From: Clostridiales bacterium
GTDB taxonomy: Bacteria; Bacillota; Clostridia; Saccharofermentanales; Saccharofermentanaceae
Direction: 5' to 3'
Length of the DNA stretch: 6,911 nt
Assembly: GCA_016930475.1 (NCBI GenBank)
Contig: JAFGGR010000005.1
Span: 1 to 6,911, forward strand
Shown here one piece after another: positions 6,730 to 6,911 of this stretch. Positions within the stretch are counted from its first letter, which is position 1. Every line of letters begins with the position of its first letter. The position numbers and the translations under genes are program-made. The notes under the pieces are model-generated. The model ran no database searches. It was not told the origin of the DNA and was given only the letters and a program-made list of their open reading frames with translations.

Positions 6730-6911
6730 TTATGTGCTGATTTCGTCAAGCAGACTGTCCGCCTTTTTCTTCAACTGAACGCTCCTTACGGCAATGATGA
6801 TGATTTCCAGCGCTTCCCGAAGTCGTGCCTCTGCACCTTGCATCGCTTCAACATAGTCTTTTGTCACGTTCGCAATGCAAGCTCTGAGTTGAACCGTGTC
6901 GGTCACGTCCC
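6730..6911 (-). CDS. Unidentified helical protein, C-terminal fragment
   Basis: The last 59 codons of a gene entering from the right edge and ending in TAA at 6732-6730. The other two minus frames hit stops quickly, and this is the frame open across the edge. The fragment (from DVTDTVQLRACIANVTKDY to KKKADSLLDEIST) looks almost entirely helical. It has an Ala/Glu/Arg stretch (EAMQGAEARLREALE), a short hydrophobic run (IIIIAV) and a Lys-rich end (LKKKAD). I do not recognise a family. It ends 55 bp before the NfeD-type start on the same strand with no convincing terminator between, so it may be the first visible member of the flotillin operon. A coiled-coil or membrane-associated protein is possible, but that is a guess. 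An internal start within the window (for example ATG 6843) cannot be excluded. Confidence 0.6.
   Translation of the reverse strand, partial: DVTDTVQLRACIANVTKDYVEAMQGAEARLREALEIIIIAVRSVQLKKKADSLLDEIST

Noticed and set aside
1..6911. CRISPR arrays, insertion sequences, tRNA or rRNA genes, attachment sites
   Set aside because: No spaced direct repeats, transposase-like frames, cloverleaf-like sequence or rRNA-like stretches were seen on either strand.

Overview
All recognisable genes lie on the minus strand, so the window reads biologically from right (6911) to left (1). Base composition is close to half GC. Shine-Dalgarno sites are strong (AAGGAGG, GAGGT), there is a GC-rich hairpin plus U-tract terminator, and a flotillin sits beside a YuaF-type NfeD protein. 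Together these suggest a Firmicute, probably of the Clostridia. This is inferred from gene content and signals; no marker gene is present.

Right part (6911-4531) is an apparent operon. It begins with the last 59 codons of an unidentified helical protein (6911-6730). Next is a YuaF-type NfeD membrane protein (6674-6075) with an acidic Asp-rich loop and an OB-fold-like tail. Then comes a FloT-type flotillin (6048-4618), starting 26 bp after the NfeD stop. A textbook intrinsic terminator (4569-4531) ends the unit. NfeD proteins and flotillins are classic partners in membrane microdomain organisation.

Middle part (about 4530-4232) is an intergenic and leader region. It holds an extended -10 promoter (4468-4438) whose -35 lies between the arms of an inverted repeat, a GNRA-type hairpin, and a hairpin followed by seven Ts that looks like a leader attenuator. 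Near the start of the next gene, an 11-codon mini-ORF ends in a TTGA stop/start overlap with the likely TTG start.

Left part (4231-1) is one uninterrupted reading frame of about 1410 codons that runs off the left edge. It is the N-terminal half of a cyclic beta-1,2-glucan synthase: helical N-terminal region, membrane helices, the GT84 glycosyltransferase with DxD and RxHRW motifs, more membrane helices, and the start of the glycoamylase-like (cyclisation) domain. The expected C-terminal GH94 phosphorylase-like domain would lie beyond the window.

The genes are known families. The less ordinary parts are the leader and start region of the glucan synthase gene and its position next to a flotillin/NfeD unit.
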